Notes: generated by a model from the sequence alone, not told the origin. A DNA stretch of 64,000 nt from JAKFWF01 sp963732635 (GCA_963732635.1 CAVTAL010000013.1:12909-76908), one strand, 5' to 3'; numbered from the stretch's first letter, positions 28,768 to 48,858 are shown. A program made the numbers and translations.

Positions 28768-29460
28768 TCAGCTGCGGAAAGGGAAATTGAAGCCGCGAAG
28801 GAGCTCGCGGGCCTCGTCATCATTGCGCGCGCTGGTGCACACGATCACGTCCATGCCCCAGATCTCGTCTACCTTGTCGTAGTCGATTTCCGGGAACACA
28901 ATGTGCTCCTTGAGGCCGAGCGCGTAGTTGCCGCGACCGTCGAAGCTCTTGGGGTTCAGACCGCGGAAGTCCTTCACGCGCGGCAGCGCGATCGTGACCA
29001 GGCGGTCGAGGAATTCGTACATCCGGTCGCCGCGCAGCGTGACCTTGGCACCGATCGGCATGCCTTCGCGCAGCTTGTAGACCGCGATCGCCTTGCGCGA
29101 CCGGGTCTGGATCGGCTTCTGACCAGCGATGAGGGCCAAGTCGCCGGCGGCGTTGTCGACCTTCTTGCGATCGTTGACGGCCTCGCCGACGCCCATGTTG
29201 AGGACGATCTTTTCGAGACGCGGCACTTGCATCACGTTGCTGTAGCCGAACTTTTCGGTCATGGCCGCGCGCACAGTGGCCTCATAGAGGGCCTTCATGC
29301 GCGGCTTGTAGTCCTTCGGACGCGAGAACGAACGCTTCTCGCCCGTCGGGGCGGCCGCGACCTTCTTCTTGGCATCCTTGGGAGCCTTGGCACCGCCCTT
29401 GACGGCGGCAGCGCCGCCGGCGGGCTTAGCCCCCTTCTTGGCCTTGTCGTTATCAGCCAT
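28768..29460 (-). CDS. rplE: 50S ribosomal protein L5 with N-terminal extension
   Basis: 230 aa. The conserved fold (MKALYEATVRAAMTEKFGYS, NMGVGEAVNDRKK, GLKEHIVFPEIDYDKVDEIW) starts near residue 45. The preceding part is a K/A/G-rich extension (DNDKAKKGAKPAGGAAAVKG), not present in typical L5 of about 180 aa. The start ATG follows rplX by 3 nt and no internal ATG with a good ribosome site precedes the fold, except possibly at residue 55. L5 binds 5S rRNA and contacts P-site tRNA. Confidence 0.95.
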   Translation of the reverse strand: MADNDKAKKGAKPAGGAAAVKGGAKAPKDAKKKVAAAPTGEKRSFSRPKDYKPRMKALYEATVRAAMTEKFGYSNVMQVPRLEKIVLNMGVGEAVNDRKKVDNAAGDLALIAGQKPIQTRSRKAIAVYKLREGMPIGAKVTLRGDRMYEFLDRLVTIALPRVKDFRGLNPKSFDGRGNYALGLKEHIVFPEIDYDKVDEIWGMDVIVCTSARNDDEARELLRGFNFPFRS

Positions 29461-29463
29461 GAC

Positions 29464-29793
29464 TTACTTCCTATCCGGGATGTTTTCGCCCGAACGCTTC
29501 GCGAAGCGGGTCTTGGTGCCGTCTTCCAGAACGCGGAAGCCGACGCGGGTTGGCTTGCCGTCCTTCGGATCCTCGATGGCGAGGTTCGAAAGATTAATCG
29601 GCCCTTCCTTCGAAATAATGCCGCCTTCCGGGTTCTGCGCGCTCTGCTTGGTGTGGCGGCGAACCATGTTGACGCCACGCACCAGGGCGCGACCTTCGGT
29701 CGGCATCACGGCGATGACTTCGCCCTGTTTGCCTTTGTCACGGCCAGCAAGGACAATGACCTTGTCGCCCTTCTTTATCTTGGCGGAAGCCAT
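29464..29793 (-). CDS. rplX: 50S ribosomal protein L24
   Basis: 109 aa. The KOW motif is KIKKGDKVIVLAGRDKGKQG at residues 5-24, followed by VNMVRRHTKQSAQNPEGG. L24 is an assembly initiator for the 50S subunit. Its start overlaps the rplN stop by one base, indicating translational coupling. Confidence 0.97.
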   Translation of the reverse strand: MASAKIKKGDKVIVLAGRDKGKQGEVIAVMPTEGRALVRGVNMVRRHTKQSAQNPEGGIISKEGPINLSNLAIEDPKDGKPTRVGFRVLEDGTKTRFAKRSGENIPDRK

Positions 29794-30161
29794 TACAGCA
29801 CCTCCGGAGCGAGCGAAACGATCTTCATGTGGTTCCTACCGCGCAGTTCACGAGTGACCGGCCCGAAGATGCGGGTACCGACCGGCTCGCCCTGGGCATT
29901 GATCAGCACCGCGGCATTGCTGTCGAAGCGGATCAGTGAGCCGTCGGGACGGCGCACACCCTTGGCGGTGCGCACGATCACGGCCTTCATGACCTGACCC
30001 TTCTTGACGCGACCACGCGGGATCGCTTCCTTCACCGTGACGACGATGGTGTCGCCAACGGTTGCATATCTACGCTTCGAGCCGCCAAGCACCTTGATGC
30101 ACTGGACGCGTCTCGCGCCCGAGTTATCGGCGACGTCGAGATTGGATTCCACCTGGATCAT
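29793..30161 (-). CDS. rplN: 50S ribosomal protein L14
   Basis: 122 aa, the universal length. MIQVESNLDVADNSGARRVQ and FDSNAAVLINAQGEPVGTRI are diagnostic. L14 lies at the subunit interface and forms bridge B8 with 16S rRNA. Confidence 0.97.
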   Translation of the reverse strand: MIQVESNLDVADNSGARRVQCIKVLGGSKRRYATVGDTIVVTVKEAIPRGRVKKGQVMKAVIVRTAKGVRRPDGSLIRFDSNAAVLINAQGEPVGTRIFGPVTRELRGRNHMKIVSLAPEVL

Positions 30162-30245
30162 TGGACCAGTCCCTTATGCTGGGCTCACGTGAGGAACGTG
30201 AAGCCCTCGTCTCGCCCTTGTTCAATTATCTTGCGTCGAGCTTGC

Positions 30246-30482
30246 TCAAGCAGGCTTTGCGAGCACGACCCAACGCTTGTTCTTCGAGATCGGCGCGCTC
30301 TCTTCGATACGCACCTGATCGCCGACCTTGAAGACATTGTTCTCGTCGTGCGCATGGTACTTTTTCGAACGGCGCACGGTCTTGTGCAGCAGCGGATGGG
30401 TGTAGCGACGCTCCACTTCCACGACTACAGTCTTGGCATTCTTGTCGGACACCACTGTGCCCTGCAGGATGCGCTTCGGCAT
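30246..30482 (-). CDS. rpsQ: 30S ribosomal protein S17
   Basis: 78 aa from MPKRILQGTVVSDKNAKTVV, with TVRRSKKYHAHDENN. S17 is a primary 16S rRNA-binding OB-fold protein. The longer frame upstream (59 extra residues) overlaps rpmC and is rejected. Confidence 0.96.
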   Translation of the reverse strand: MPKRILQGTVVSDKNAKTVVVEVERRYTHPLLHKTVRRSKKYHAHDENNVFKVGDQVRIEESAPISKNKRWVVLAKPA

Positions 30483-30492
30483 CGCTCTCTCC

Positions 30493-30711
30493 TCAAGCCT
30501 TAGTTGTCTGTGCGCCCGCCGCCTTCTGGCGGGCGATCGTCTTGATGCGAGCGATGTCGCGACGGACGGCGCGCACCCGAGACGTGTTCTCGAGCTGGCC
30601 GGACGCCCGCTGGAAGCGCAGGTTGAACTGCTCTTTCTTGAGCGCGAGCAGCTGGTCATCCAGCTGGTCGAGCGTCAGATCACGAACTTCCTTGGCCTTC
30701 ATCGCGTCCAT
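30493..30711 (-). CDS. rpmC: 50S ribosomal protein L29
   Basis: 72 aa helical protein. LKKEQFNLRFQRASGQLEN and RVRAVRRDIARIKT are the L29 core. It sits at the tunnel exit and forms part of the SRP/trigger factor docking site. The start may be the first ATG or the one three codons later. Confidence 0.96.
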   Translation of the reverse strand: MDAMKAKEVRDLTLDQLDDQLLALKKEQFNLRFQRASGQLENTSRVRAVRRDIARIKTIARQKAAGAQTTKA

Positions 30712-30751
30712 CCTTGAAACAAAACTTGCGTACCGGGCAGGCAGCCCGCCC

Positions 30752-31162
30752 TTACATCAACCGCGTCACGATGCGGGTCTTGATCGGCAGCTTGGCGGCA
30801 CCCAGTTCGAGCGCTTCCTTGGCGACCTGGTCGGTCACGCCGTCGAGCTCGAACATGATGCGGCCCGGCTTCACTCGTGCCACCCAGAACTCCGGCGAAC
30901 CCTTGCCTGAGCCCATGCGGACTTCGGCTGGCTTCGACGACACCGGAACATCCGGGAAGATGCGGATCCACACCCGGCCCGCACGCTTCATGTGACGGGT
31001 GATGGCGCGGCGGGCGGCTTCAATCTGGCGCGCGGTCAGGCGCTCCGGCTCCACAGCCTTGAGGCCGTGGCTACCGAAATTCAGCAGTGTCCCGCCCTTG
31101 GCCTTGCCATGGATCCGGCCCTTGTGGGCCTTGCGAAACTTCGTGCGCTTAGGTTGCATCAT
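30752..31162 (-). CDS. rplP: 50S ribosomal protein L16
   Basis: 136 aa. MMQPKRTKFRKAHKGRIHG and WIRIFPDVPVSSKPAEVRMG are characteristic. L16 contacts the A-site tRNA region and is needed late in 50S assembly. A double ATG at the start leaves one residue of uncertainty. Confidence 0.97.
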   Translation of the reverse strand: MMQPKRTKFRKAHKGRIHGKAKGGTLLNFGSHGLKAVEPERLTARQIEAARRAITRHMKRAGRVWIRIFPDVPVSSKPAEVRMGSGKGSPEFWVARVKPGRIMFELDGVTDQVAKEALELGAAKLPIKTRIVTRLM

Positions 31163-31200
31163 GGTCGTATAGTCCTTGAATTCTCAAGTAGCGCGTGGCG

Positions 31201-31917
31201 TCAGTTGCGGTCGCGATCATCGCGCCGGCGACCACCGCCGCCACCTTCCTGCATGTCGGTCATCTTCTTCTCGGACGCCATTGGATCATGTTCCATGATC
31301 TCGCCCTTGAAGATCCAGACCTTGATGCCGATAATGCCGTAGGCCGTCTTGGCCAGGCCGTAACCGAAATCGATATCGGCGCGCAGCGTGTGCAACGGAA
31401 CCCGGCCCTCACGGTACCATTCGGTGCGCGCGATTTCCGCGCCGCCGAGACGACCAGCGACGTTGATACGAATGCCGAGCGCGCCGAGACGCAGCGCTGA
31501 CTGCACCGAGCGCTTCATCGCGCGCCGGAAAGCGACGCGGCGCTCAAGCTGCTGGGCGATACCTTCAGCGACCAGCGTGGCGTCAATCTCGGGCTTCCGG
31601 ATCTCGACGATATTGAGATGCACTTCCGAAGTCGTCAGGGCCGTCAGTTCGCCCTTAATCTTCTCGATATCGGCGCCCTTCTTGCCGATCAGCACGCCGG
31701 GACGAGCCGAATAGACGGTCACGCGGCACTTCTTGTGCGGGCGCTCGATTACGACCTTGGAGATGCCAGCCGTGCGCTGCTGCTTCATGATCTGCTTGCG
31801 GATCGCCATATCCTCGTGGAGGAGACGGCCATACTCGCTGCGGCCCGCGAACCAGCGGCTGTCCCACGTGCGATTGATGCCGACGCGTAGTCCGATTGGA
31901 TTGACCTTGTGACCCAT
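31201..31917 (-). CDS. rpsC: 30S ribosomal protein S3
   Basis: 238 aa. It starts MGHKVNPIGLRVGINRTWDS; the KH domain holds RPGVLIGKKGADIEKIKGEL, and the C-terminal domain GVKVWI-type strand is present (GIIGIKVWIFKGEIM). The tail is a G/R/D-rich extension. S3 lines the mRNA entry channel with S4 and S5. Confidence 0.97.
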   Translation of the reverse strand: MGHKVNPIGLRVGINRTWDSRWFAGRSEYGRLLHEDMAIRKQIMKQQRTAGISKVVIERPHKKCRVTVYSARPGVLIGKKGADIEKIKGELTALTTSEVHLNIVEIRKPEIDATLVAEGIAQQLERRVAFRRAMKRSVQSALRLGALGIRINVAGRLGGAEIARTEWYREGRVPLHTLRADIDFGYGLAKTAYGIIGIKVWIFKGEIMEHDPMASEKKMTDMQEGGGGGRRRDDRDRN

Positions 31918-31921
31918 GGGA

Positions 31922-32314
31922 TTAGGCTTCCTTCTCGGCGACGGGCTTCACTTCGCGCACGATAACGGTGATCTGCGAGAACGGCTTCATGATCGCGCCC
32001 ATGCGGCCGCGGCCACGCGGATGCATGCGCTTCATGACGAGGTTCTTGCCGACGTGCGCTTCGGCGACGATGAGATCATCAACGTCTAGCCCGTGGTTGT
32101 TCTCGGCGTTGGCAACCGCCGACATGACGACCTTGCGGACGTCGTCGGCAATGCGCTTCCTCGAAAATTCGAGGTCGGCCATCGCCTGATTGACCTTCTT
32201 GCCGCGGATCAGGCCGGCGACAAGATTCAGCTTCTGCGGCGACACCCGGAGGTTCTTCGCCACAGCCTGAGCTTCCGTGTCTTTCAGGCTGCGCTCGCGT
32301 TTCGGCTTGCCCAT
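31922..32314 (-). CDS. rplV: 50S ribosomal protein L22
   Basis: 130 aa. AVAKNLRVSPQKLNLVAGLI and the beta-hairpin MHPRGRGRMGAIMKPFSQIT, whose tip lines the exit tunnel, are intact; no insertion typical of macrolide resistance is obvious. Confidence 0.97.
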   Translation of the reverse strand: MGKPKRERSLKDTEAQAVAKNLRVSPQKLNLVAGLIRGKKVNQAMADLEFSRKRIADDVRKVVMSAVANAENNHGLDVDDLIVAEAHVGKNLVMKRMHPRGRGRMGAIMKPFSQITVIVREVKPVAEKEA

Positions 32315-32331
32315 GGGATTTTCTCAGCCTC

Positions 32332-32610
32332 TCACTTCTTGACGGCTTTTTTGTCGCCGCCGTGGCCCGTGAACGTACGGGTCGGGGAGAACTCGCCAAA
32401 CTTCATGCCGATCATCTCTTCCGAGACATTGACCGGAATATGCTTATGGCCGTTATAGACACCGAAGGTCAGCCCGACGAATTGCGGCAGGATCGTGGAG
32501 CGACGGCTCCAGATCTTGATCACTTCGTTGCGGCCGGAATTGCGGACCTTATCTGCCTTCTTCAGCAGATAGCCGTCGATGAACGGGCCCTTCCACACAG
32601 AACGTGTCAT
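32332..32610 (-). CDS. rpsS: 30S ribosomal protein S19
   Basis: 92 aa. MTRSVWKGPFIDGYLLKKAD and GLTFGVYNGHKHIPVNVSEE identify S19, which forms the S13-S19 head pair near the A site. Standard S10-operon position between rplB and rplV. Confidence 0.97.
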   Translation of the reverse strand: MTRSVWKGPFIDGYLLKKADKVRNSGRNEVIKIWSRRSTILPQFVGLTFGVYNGHKHIPVNVSEEMIGMKFGEFSPTRTFTGHGGDKKAVKK

Positions 32611-32634
32611 CGTAGTGAAACTCCTCGCGCCCGA

Positions 32635-33456
32635 TTATTTCTTGGCCTGACGGCCGCGAATGATGAACTTGTCCGTGCTCTTGTTCTTGCGCGTCTTGTA
32701 ACCCTTGGTCGGCTTGCCCCACGGCGTGGTCCAGTGCTTGCCGCCCTTGGTACGACCACCGTTCGGATGGTCAACCGGGTTCATCGCGATCGAGCGAACG
32801 GTAGAACGAATGCCTTTCCAGCGGGTGCGACCGGCTTTGCCGATCACGGTGTTGGAATGGTCAGGGTTCGACACGGCGCCGATCGACGCCATGCACTCGG
32901 CGCGCACCTTGCGGGTCTCGCCGGAATTGAGCTTCAGCACCGCCCAGCCGCTGTCGCGGCCAACAAGCTGCACATAGGAACCAGCCGACCGGGCTAGCTG
33001 CCCGCCACGACCAACCTTCAGCTCGACATTGTGGACGATGGTGCCGATCGGCATCGAAGCAAGCGGCATCGCGTTGCCCGGCTTGACGTCGACCTTCTCA
33101 CCCGACACGACGCTGTCACCAATGGCCAAGCGCTGCGGCGCCAAGATGTAGGAAAGCTCGCCGTCGGTGTACTTCACCAGCGCAATGAAAGCGGTACGGT
33201 TCGGATCGTACTCCAGTCGCTCAACCACTGCCGGCATGTCATGCTTGCGGCGGCGGAAATCGACCAGGCGATACGACTGCTTATGTCCACCACCGATGTG
33301 GCGCATGGTGATGCGCCCGTCGGTATTGCGGCCACCAGTCTTCGGCTTGCCTTCGACCAGCACCTTGATCGGAGCGCCCTTCCAAAGGCCGCTACGGTCG
33401 ATCTGCACCAGATGGCGCAAGCTCGGGGTGGTCGGACGATATGTCTTTAATGCCAT
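32635..33456 (-). CDS. rplB: 50S ribosomal protein L2
   Basis: 273 aa from MALKTYRPTTPSLRHLVQI. RNPVDHPNGG-type motif is seen as MNPVDHPNGGRTKGGKHWTT, containing the histidine near the peptidyltransferase centre. The longer frame with 20 more residues overlaps rplW and is rejected. L2 is required for subunit association and peptidyl transfer. Confidence 0.97.
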   Translation of the reverse strand: MALKTYRPTTPSLRHLVQIDRSGLWKGAPIKVLVEGKPKTGGRNTDGRITMRHIGGGHKQSYRLVDFRRRKHDMPAVVERLEYDPNRTAFIALVKYTDGELSYILAPQRLAIGDSVVSGEKVDVKPGNAMPLASMPIGTIVHNVELKVGRGGQLARSAGSYVQLVGRDSGWAVLKLNSGETRKVRAECMASIGAVSNPDHSNTVIGKAGRTRWKGIRSTVRSIAMNPVDHPNGGRTKGGKHWTTPWGKPTKGYKTRKNKSTDKFIIRGRQAKK

Positions 33457-33466
33457 GTAACTACCC

Positions 33467-33760
33467 TCACAGGCCCGTCGTGACGTCGATGGCGTGACCC
33501 GCCTCGAGCGTGACAACTGCCTTCTTGGTGTCGCTCTGCAGCGCGTGCAGTCCGCGGAACTGCTTCAACTTGCCCTTGCGGACCAGCGTGTTCACAGCCT
33601 TCACCTTGACGTTGAAGAGCTGCTCGACGGCCTTCTTGATGTCGGTCTTCGACGCGTCGGGACGCACCTTGAACACGACTTGGTTGTATTCGGATGCCAT
33701 CGTCGCCTTTTCGGTGATCACCGGCGCAATGATGACGTCATAATGCTTGAGCTTGTTCAT
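33467..33760 (-). CDS. rplW: 50S ribosomal protein L23
   Basis: 97 aa. VIIAPVITEKATMASEYNQ and the NTLVRKGKLKQFRG loop are typical. L23 docks trigger factor and SRP at the tunnel exit. Its start overlaps the rplD stop by 4 nt (ATGA), so the two are translationally coupled. Confidence 0.97.
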   Translation of the reverse strand: MNKLKHYDVIIAPVITEKATMASEYNQVVFKVRPDASKTDIKKAVEQLFNVKVKAVNTLVRKGKLKQFRGLHALQSDTKKAVVTLEAGHAIDVTTGL

Positions 33761-34377
33761 TTGAAGCGCGCCTCCAGCGCCTGGACCGCCGCCTTGGTCA
33801 GCACCAACTTCTTGCGACGCAGGATGTCGTAGACGTTGATGCCCTGAACCGGAAGCACGTCAATGTTCGGCAGGTTGCGAGCAGCGCGGGCGAACGGAAT
33901 GTCGAGTTCGGCGCCATCAATAATAAGCGCGTTGTCGAAATGCAGCTTACCGAAGTGCTGACGCAGATCGCTGGTCTTGCCAGAGGCCGACTTGGCGGCG
34001 TCGAGCACAAAAATTTCACCAGCCTTCGCCTTGGCTGACAGCGCATGACGCAGCGCCAAAGCACGGACCTTCTTGGTCAGTCCGATCGCATGACTGCGTG
34101 GCTTCGGACCGAAGGCTTTGCCGCCACCGCGCCACTGCGGCACCGACTTGTCGCCGTGACGGGCGCTGCCGGTACCCTTCTGCTTGTACATCTTCTTGCC
34201 AGTGACGTTCACTTCCGAACGGTCCTGGGTATGATGCGTACCGGCCATCCGCTTCAAGAGCTGCCAACGAACCATGCGCTGGATCAGATCCTGCCGCGGC
34301 TCAAGGCCGAAGATGGCGTCGGACAGCTCAACCGTGCCAGCCGAAGCATTTTCGATTGTCGTTACGTTCGCTTGCAT
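33757..34377 (-). CDS. rplD: 50S ribosomal protein L4
   Basis: 206 aa from MQANVTTIENASAGTVEL. The tunnel loop GTGSARHGDKSVPQWRGGG is present. L4 in E. coli autoregulates the S10 operon; no similar leader is apparent upstream of rpsJ. An earlier in-frame ATG overlaps the rplC end by 3-4 nt and would add three residues. Confidence 0.97.
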   Translation of the reverse strand: MQANVTTIENASAGTVELSDAIFGLEPRQDLIQRMVRWQLLKRMAGTHHTQDRSEVNVTGKKMYKQKGTGSARHGDKSVPQWRGGGKAFGPKPRSHAIGLTKKVRALALRHALSAKAKAGEIFVLDAAKSASGKTSDLRQHFGKLHFDNALIIDGAELDIPFARAARNLPNIDVLPVQGINVYDILRRKKLVLTKAAVQALEARFK

Positions 34378-34382
34378 GACGA

Positions 34383-35093
34383 TCACTCCTTCGCCGCGAC
34401 TGAGGCGGCCGAAGCGGCAGCAGCTTTGAACGCGCCTGGCTTCGGCGCATCCTTATGCAGCGGCTTCTTGACCGCGTCGCGGATCAGAACCCAGCCGCCC
34501 TTTGTGCCGGGAACCGCGCCCTTGATCATGACCAAGCCGCGTTCGACATCGGTCCGGACGACCTGCAGGTTCTGCGTCGTTACCCGCATGTTGCCCATGT
34601 TGCCGGCCATCTTCTTGCCCTTGAACACCTTGCCGGGGTCCTGGCGCTGACCGGTCGAACCGTGACTACGGTGGCTGATCGACACGCCGTGCGTGGCGCG
34701 CAGACCGGAGAAGTTCCACCGCTTCATCGGGCCCTGCATGCCTTTGCCCTGGTTGGTACCAGTGACATCCACAAGCTGGCCGGTGACAAAGTGATTGACG
34801 GTGATCTCGGCGCCGACGTCGATCAAGTTGTCGGGGCTGACCCGGAACTCGACGACCTTACGCTTCGGCTCGACGTTGGCGACCGCGAAATGCTGCCGCT
34901 CCGCCTTGCTGACGTTGGTCGGCTTACGGCTGCCAACGCCAAGTTGCAGCGCGGTATAGCCGTTCAATTCGGCAGTCCGATGCGCAACAACCTGACAGGT
35001 ATCCACCTTCAGCACGGTCACAGGGATATGTTCACCGCCATCTGTAAAGATGCGGGTCATTCCCACTTTCTGAGCGATCAATCCGGAGCGCAT
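34383..35093 (-). CDS. rplC: 50S ribosomal protein L3
   Basis: 236 aa. MRSGLIAQKVGMTRIFTDGG at the start, and GMQGPMKRWNFSGLRATHGV with HRSHGSTGQRQDPGKVFKGK in the loop that approaches the peptidyltransferase centre. The C-terminus has an A/S-rich extension. The loop glutamine (STGQRQDPG) is the PrmB methylation site in related bacteria. Confidence 0.97.
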   Translation of the reverse strand: MRSGLIAQKVGMTRIFTDGGEHIPVTVLKVDTCQVVAHRTAELNGYTALQLGVGSRKPTNVSKAERQHFAVANVEPKRKVVEFRVSPDNLIDVGAEITVNHFVTGQLVDVTGTNQGKGMQGPMKRWNFSGLRATHGVSISHRSHGSTGQRQDPGKVFKGKKMAGNMGNMRVTTQNLQVVRTDVERGLVMIKGAVPGTKGGWVLIRDAVKKPLHKDAPKPGAFKAAAASAASVAAKE

Positions 35094-35163
35094 CTTATGC
35101 GGTCCTCTTCCTGTTAGGCGGCGGCGGAACGGTAGTCGTCCGTCGGTGACCCGTCACTTCGGT

Positions 35164-35472
35164 TCAGAGCTTGATTTCGACATCCACGCCGGCCGCGAGG
35201 TCGAGCTTCATCAGCGCGTCCACGGTCTGCGGGGTCGGATCGACGATATCGAGCAGGCGCTTGTGTGTGCGCATCTCAAACTGCTCGCGGCTTTTCTTGT
35301 CAATGTGCGGGGAGCGGTTCACGGTGAACATCTCCTTGCGTGTCGGCAGCGGGATCGGCCCGCGGACTTCCGCGCCGGTGCGTTTCGCGGTATTCACGAT
35401 CTCGCGCGTCGACGCATCGAGTATTCGATGATCGAACGCTTTGAGCCGAATGCGGATGTTTTGACCGTTCAT
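35164..35472 (-). CDS. rpsJ: 30S ribosomal protein S10 (NusE)
   Basis: 102 aa from MNGQNIRIRLKAFDHRILDA. RGPIPLPTRKEMFTVNRSPH is diagnostic. Besides its 30S role it pairs with NusB in antitermination and with NusG, encoded upstream in this cluster. A longer frame with 18 extra residues is not conserved. Confidence 0.97.
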   Translation of the reverse strand: MNGQNIRIRLKAFDHRILDASTREIVNTAKRTGAEVRGPIPLPTRKEMFTVNRSPHIDKKSREQFEMRTHKRLLDIVDPTPQTVDALMKLDLAAGVDVEIKL

Positions 35473-35540
35473 AGTCGCAAACTCACAAGTTCGAGTGAAG
35501 AACCGGGCGCCCTCGCCCGGTCCCAACTCGCGTTTTCAGT

Positions 35541-36731
<1,191 letters not shown>

Positions 36732-36837
36732 GGAGGCTCTCCTCAGTTCGACTTAATGGTTCTGGTTGGCTACGGCATGGCCTTATCGAAGGTGCCTTGT
36801 TGATCAGGCTCATGCCCGATCACCGGCACCCTGGCGA

Positions 36838-38916
<2,079 letters not shown>

Positions 38917-38937
38917 GGCTCGAGCCTCCGAAAGGAA

Positions 38938-39408
38938 TTACCAGCGATAGTGCGAGAAGGCGCGATTGGCTTCCGCCATCTTGTGCGTGTCTTCCCGCTT
39001 CTTCACCGCCGTGCCACGGTTGTTGGCGGCGTCGAGCAGCTCGCCAGACAAACGCTCCACCATCGTATTTTCATTGCGGGCGCGCGCCGCAATGATGATC
39101 CAACGAATTGCCAGCGCCTGACGGCGCTCGTTACGAACTTCAACCGGGACCTGATAGGTGGCGCCACCGACGCGACGCGACCGAACTTCGACGGCCGGCA
39201 TGACATTCTCAAGTGCCGAACGGAACATAACGATCGGATCCGACTTTGCCTTCGTCTCCATGCGCTCCAGCGCACCATAGACGATCTGCTCGGCAACCGA
39301 CTTCTTGCCCTGCTCCATCACTGCGTTCATGAATTTGGTCAGCACCAAGTCACCGAACTTTGGGTCCGGATTAACTTCGCGCTTCTCTGCCTTGTGACGA
39401 CGGGACAT
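38938..39408 (-). CDS. rpsG: 30S ribosomal protein S7
   Basis: 156 aa. MSRRHKAEKREVNPDPKFGD, RVGGATYQVPVEVRNERRQA and the C-terminal AEANRAFSHYRW are typical. S7 nucleates the 30S head and lies near the E site. It regulates the str operon in E. coli through an rpsL-rpsG site; the 76-nt gap here was not found to fold like it. Confidence 0.97.
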   Translation of the reverse strand: MSRRHKAEKREVNPDPKFGDLVLTKFMNAVMEQGKKSVAEQIVYGALERMETKAKSDPIVMFRSALENVMPAVEVRSRRVGGATYQVPVEVRNERRQALAIRWIIIAARARNENTMVERLSGELLDAANNRGTAVKKREDTHKMAEANRAFSHYRW

Positions 39409-39484
39409 GACTGACTGCCCTCAACTTCCAAATTGAAACGAGTTGCATAGATCGGCGAGCCAAAGGCCGCCAGACCGGCTATTA

Positions 39485-39857
39485 TTACTTCGGCCGCTTG
39501 GCGCCGTACTTCGAGCGCCGCTGGCGACGATCGCCGACGCCTTGGGTATCGAGCACGCCGCGGATGATGTGGTAACGGACGCCGGGGAGATCCTTGACGC
39601 GGCCGCCGCGGATGAGCACAACCGAGTGCTCCTGCAGATTATGGCCTTCGCCCGGGATATAACCGATGACTTCGAAGCCATTGGTCAGACGGATCTTGGC
39701 AACCTTACGGAGCGCCGAGTTTGGCTTCTTCGGTGTCGTCGTATACACGCGGGTGCACACGCCACGCTTCTGCGGGCAGGCCTCCATGTGACGGGACTTC
39801 TCCCGGTAGATCTTCGGCGTCCGCGGCTTGCGGATCAGCTGCTGAAATCGTTGGCAT
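39485..39857 (-). CDS. rpsL: 30S ribosomal protein S12, frameshifted at codon 5
   Basis: S12 of 123 aa is readable only by joining two frames. The start codon is at 39857 (MPTI); then ATT-T-CAGCAG carries one T too many near 39846, after which QQLIRKPRTPKIYREKSRHM continues to the end QRRSKYGAKRPK. The annotated length, 373 nt, equals 124 codons plus one base. Lys43 (TTTPKKPNSALRKVAK) and Lys88 (GGRVKDLPGVR) are of the streptomycin-sensitive type. rpsL is essential and no alternative start exists in the second frame before residue 24, so a sequencing or assembly indel in a T-run is the best explanation. Confidence 0.93.
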
Positions 39858-40221
39858 GATGCCCTTGTCCGTTCTACGAAGTCGTTTGCACGCGCAAACG
39901 CCCTCAAGCCTATAAGCCAGGCATCGCGTAATGCGATCGCCCAGCTCGAATTCCAGAGGACCCGTGCTCCTTGCGAAGCAGCGGGTCGTGGGCCCGAATA
40001 TGTTTCTCTGCTTGGATACGGCAGTGTTTGGATCAACCCGGCGCAAGCGCCTGAGCAACTAAGATCCACGACCTGTCCGTGAGAGTTGATGTGGTCATAT
40101 ACACACGATTAAGCTGGGTCAACACTTCTCAGCCATTGCATGTGCTTTTTTTTGCCTCGCTCGCTGCCACAAGTCGCCGCAGGTGGAATTTAGGGTCACA
40201 AACCTTCGAATTTTTCACCTC
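39858..40221 (-). other. Leader and promoter region of the str operon
   Basis: The gap between rpoC and rpsL holds the rpsL promoter candidate (40094-40122) and a leader of about 230 nt down to the rpsL start. The leader encodes no convincing peptide and no conserved RNA element that I recognise. A run of eight T on the plus strand lies near 40148. Confidence 0.5.
40094..40122 (-). promoter_or_regulatory. Sigma-70-type promoter of rpsL-rpsG-fusA-tuf
   Basis: On the minus strand TTGACC (40122-40117) and TATGAC (40099-40094) are separated by exactly 17 nt, with A/T-rich spacer and flanks. Transcription should start near 40087. It follows the rpoC terminator directly. Confidence 0.65.
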
Positions 40222-40250
40222 AAACGAAAACGAGGGCCGAAGCCCTCGTT
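40222..40250 (-). terminator. Intrinsic terminator of rpoBC
   Basis: On the minus strand AACGAGGGC-TTCG-GCCCTCGTT forms a 9-bp stem with UUCG loop, followed by TTCGTTTG. It starts 11 nt past the rpoC stop. Confidence 0.8.
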
Positions 40251-40260
40251 CAAGTTTCGA

Positions 40261-44475
<4,215 letters not shown>

Positions 44476-44569
44476 CGGCTGATCTCCTGTCGGCGAAGGG
44501 GGCGGCTTCGCTTGGGGCTCATGGGGGCAGCATAGTGCCCTGCGATCGGCTTTCGATCGAAGGGAAGGT

Positions 44570-44611
44570 GCGAGGAAAGGCGCCGGCGCGACCCGGCCCG
44601 ACTTTCCTCGC
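44570..44611 (-). promoter_or_regulatory. Stem-loop between rpoB and rpoC
   Basis: GCGAGGAAAG (44570-44579) and CTTTCCTCGC (44602-44611) form a perfect 10-bp inverted repeat with a G+C-rich 22-nt loop immediately after the rpoB stop. No T-run follows. It may slow, process or stabilise the transcript between the two polymerase genes. Confidence 0.5.
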
Positions 44612-44620
44612 TCTGGACTT

Positions 44621-48784
<4,164 letters not shown>

Positions 48785-48858
48785 GCCTGTCCGCTCCTTC
48801 ATATGCTGGCTCGTCTCCGGAAGTGGGGACCCGGAACCCGCCAGATGCTGCATTTGAT

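Noticed and set aside
39705..40058. Separate small protein starting upstream of rpsL
   Set aside because: It only contains the MPTI start of S12 in its frame and then diverges; explained by the one-base insertion.
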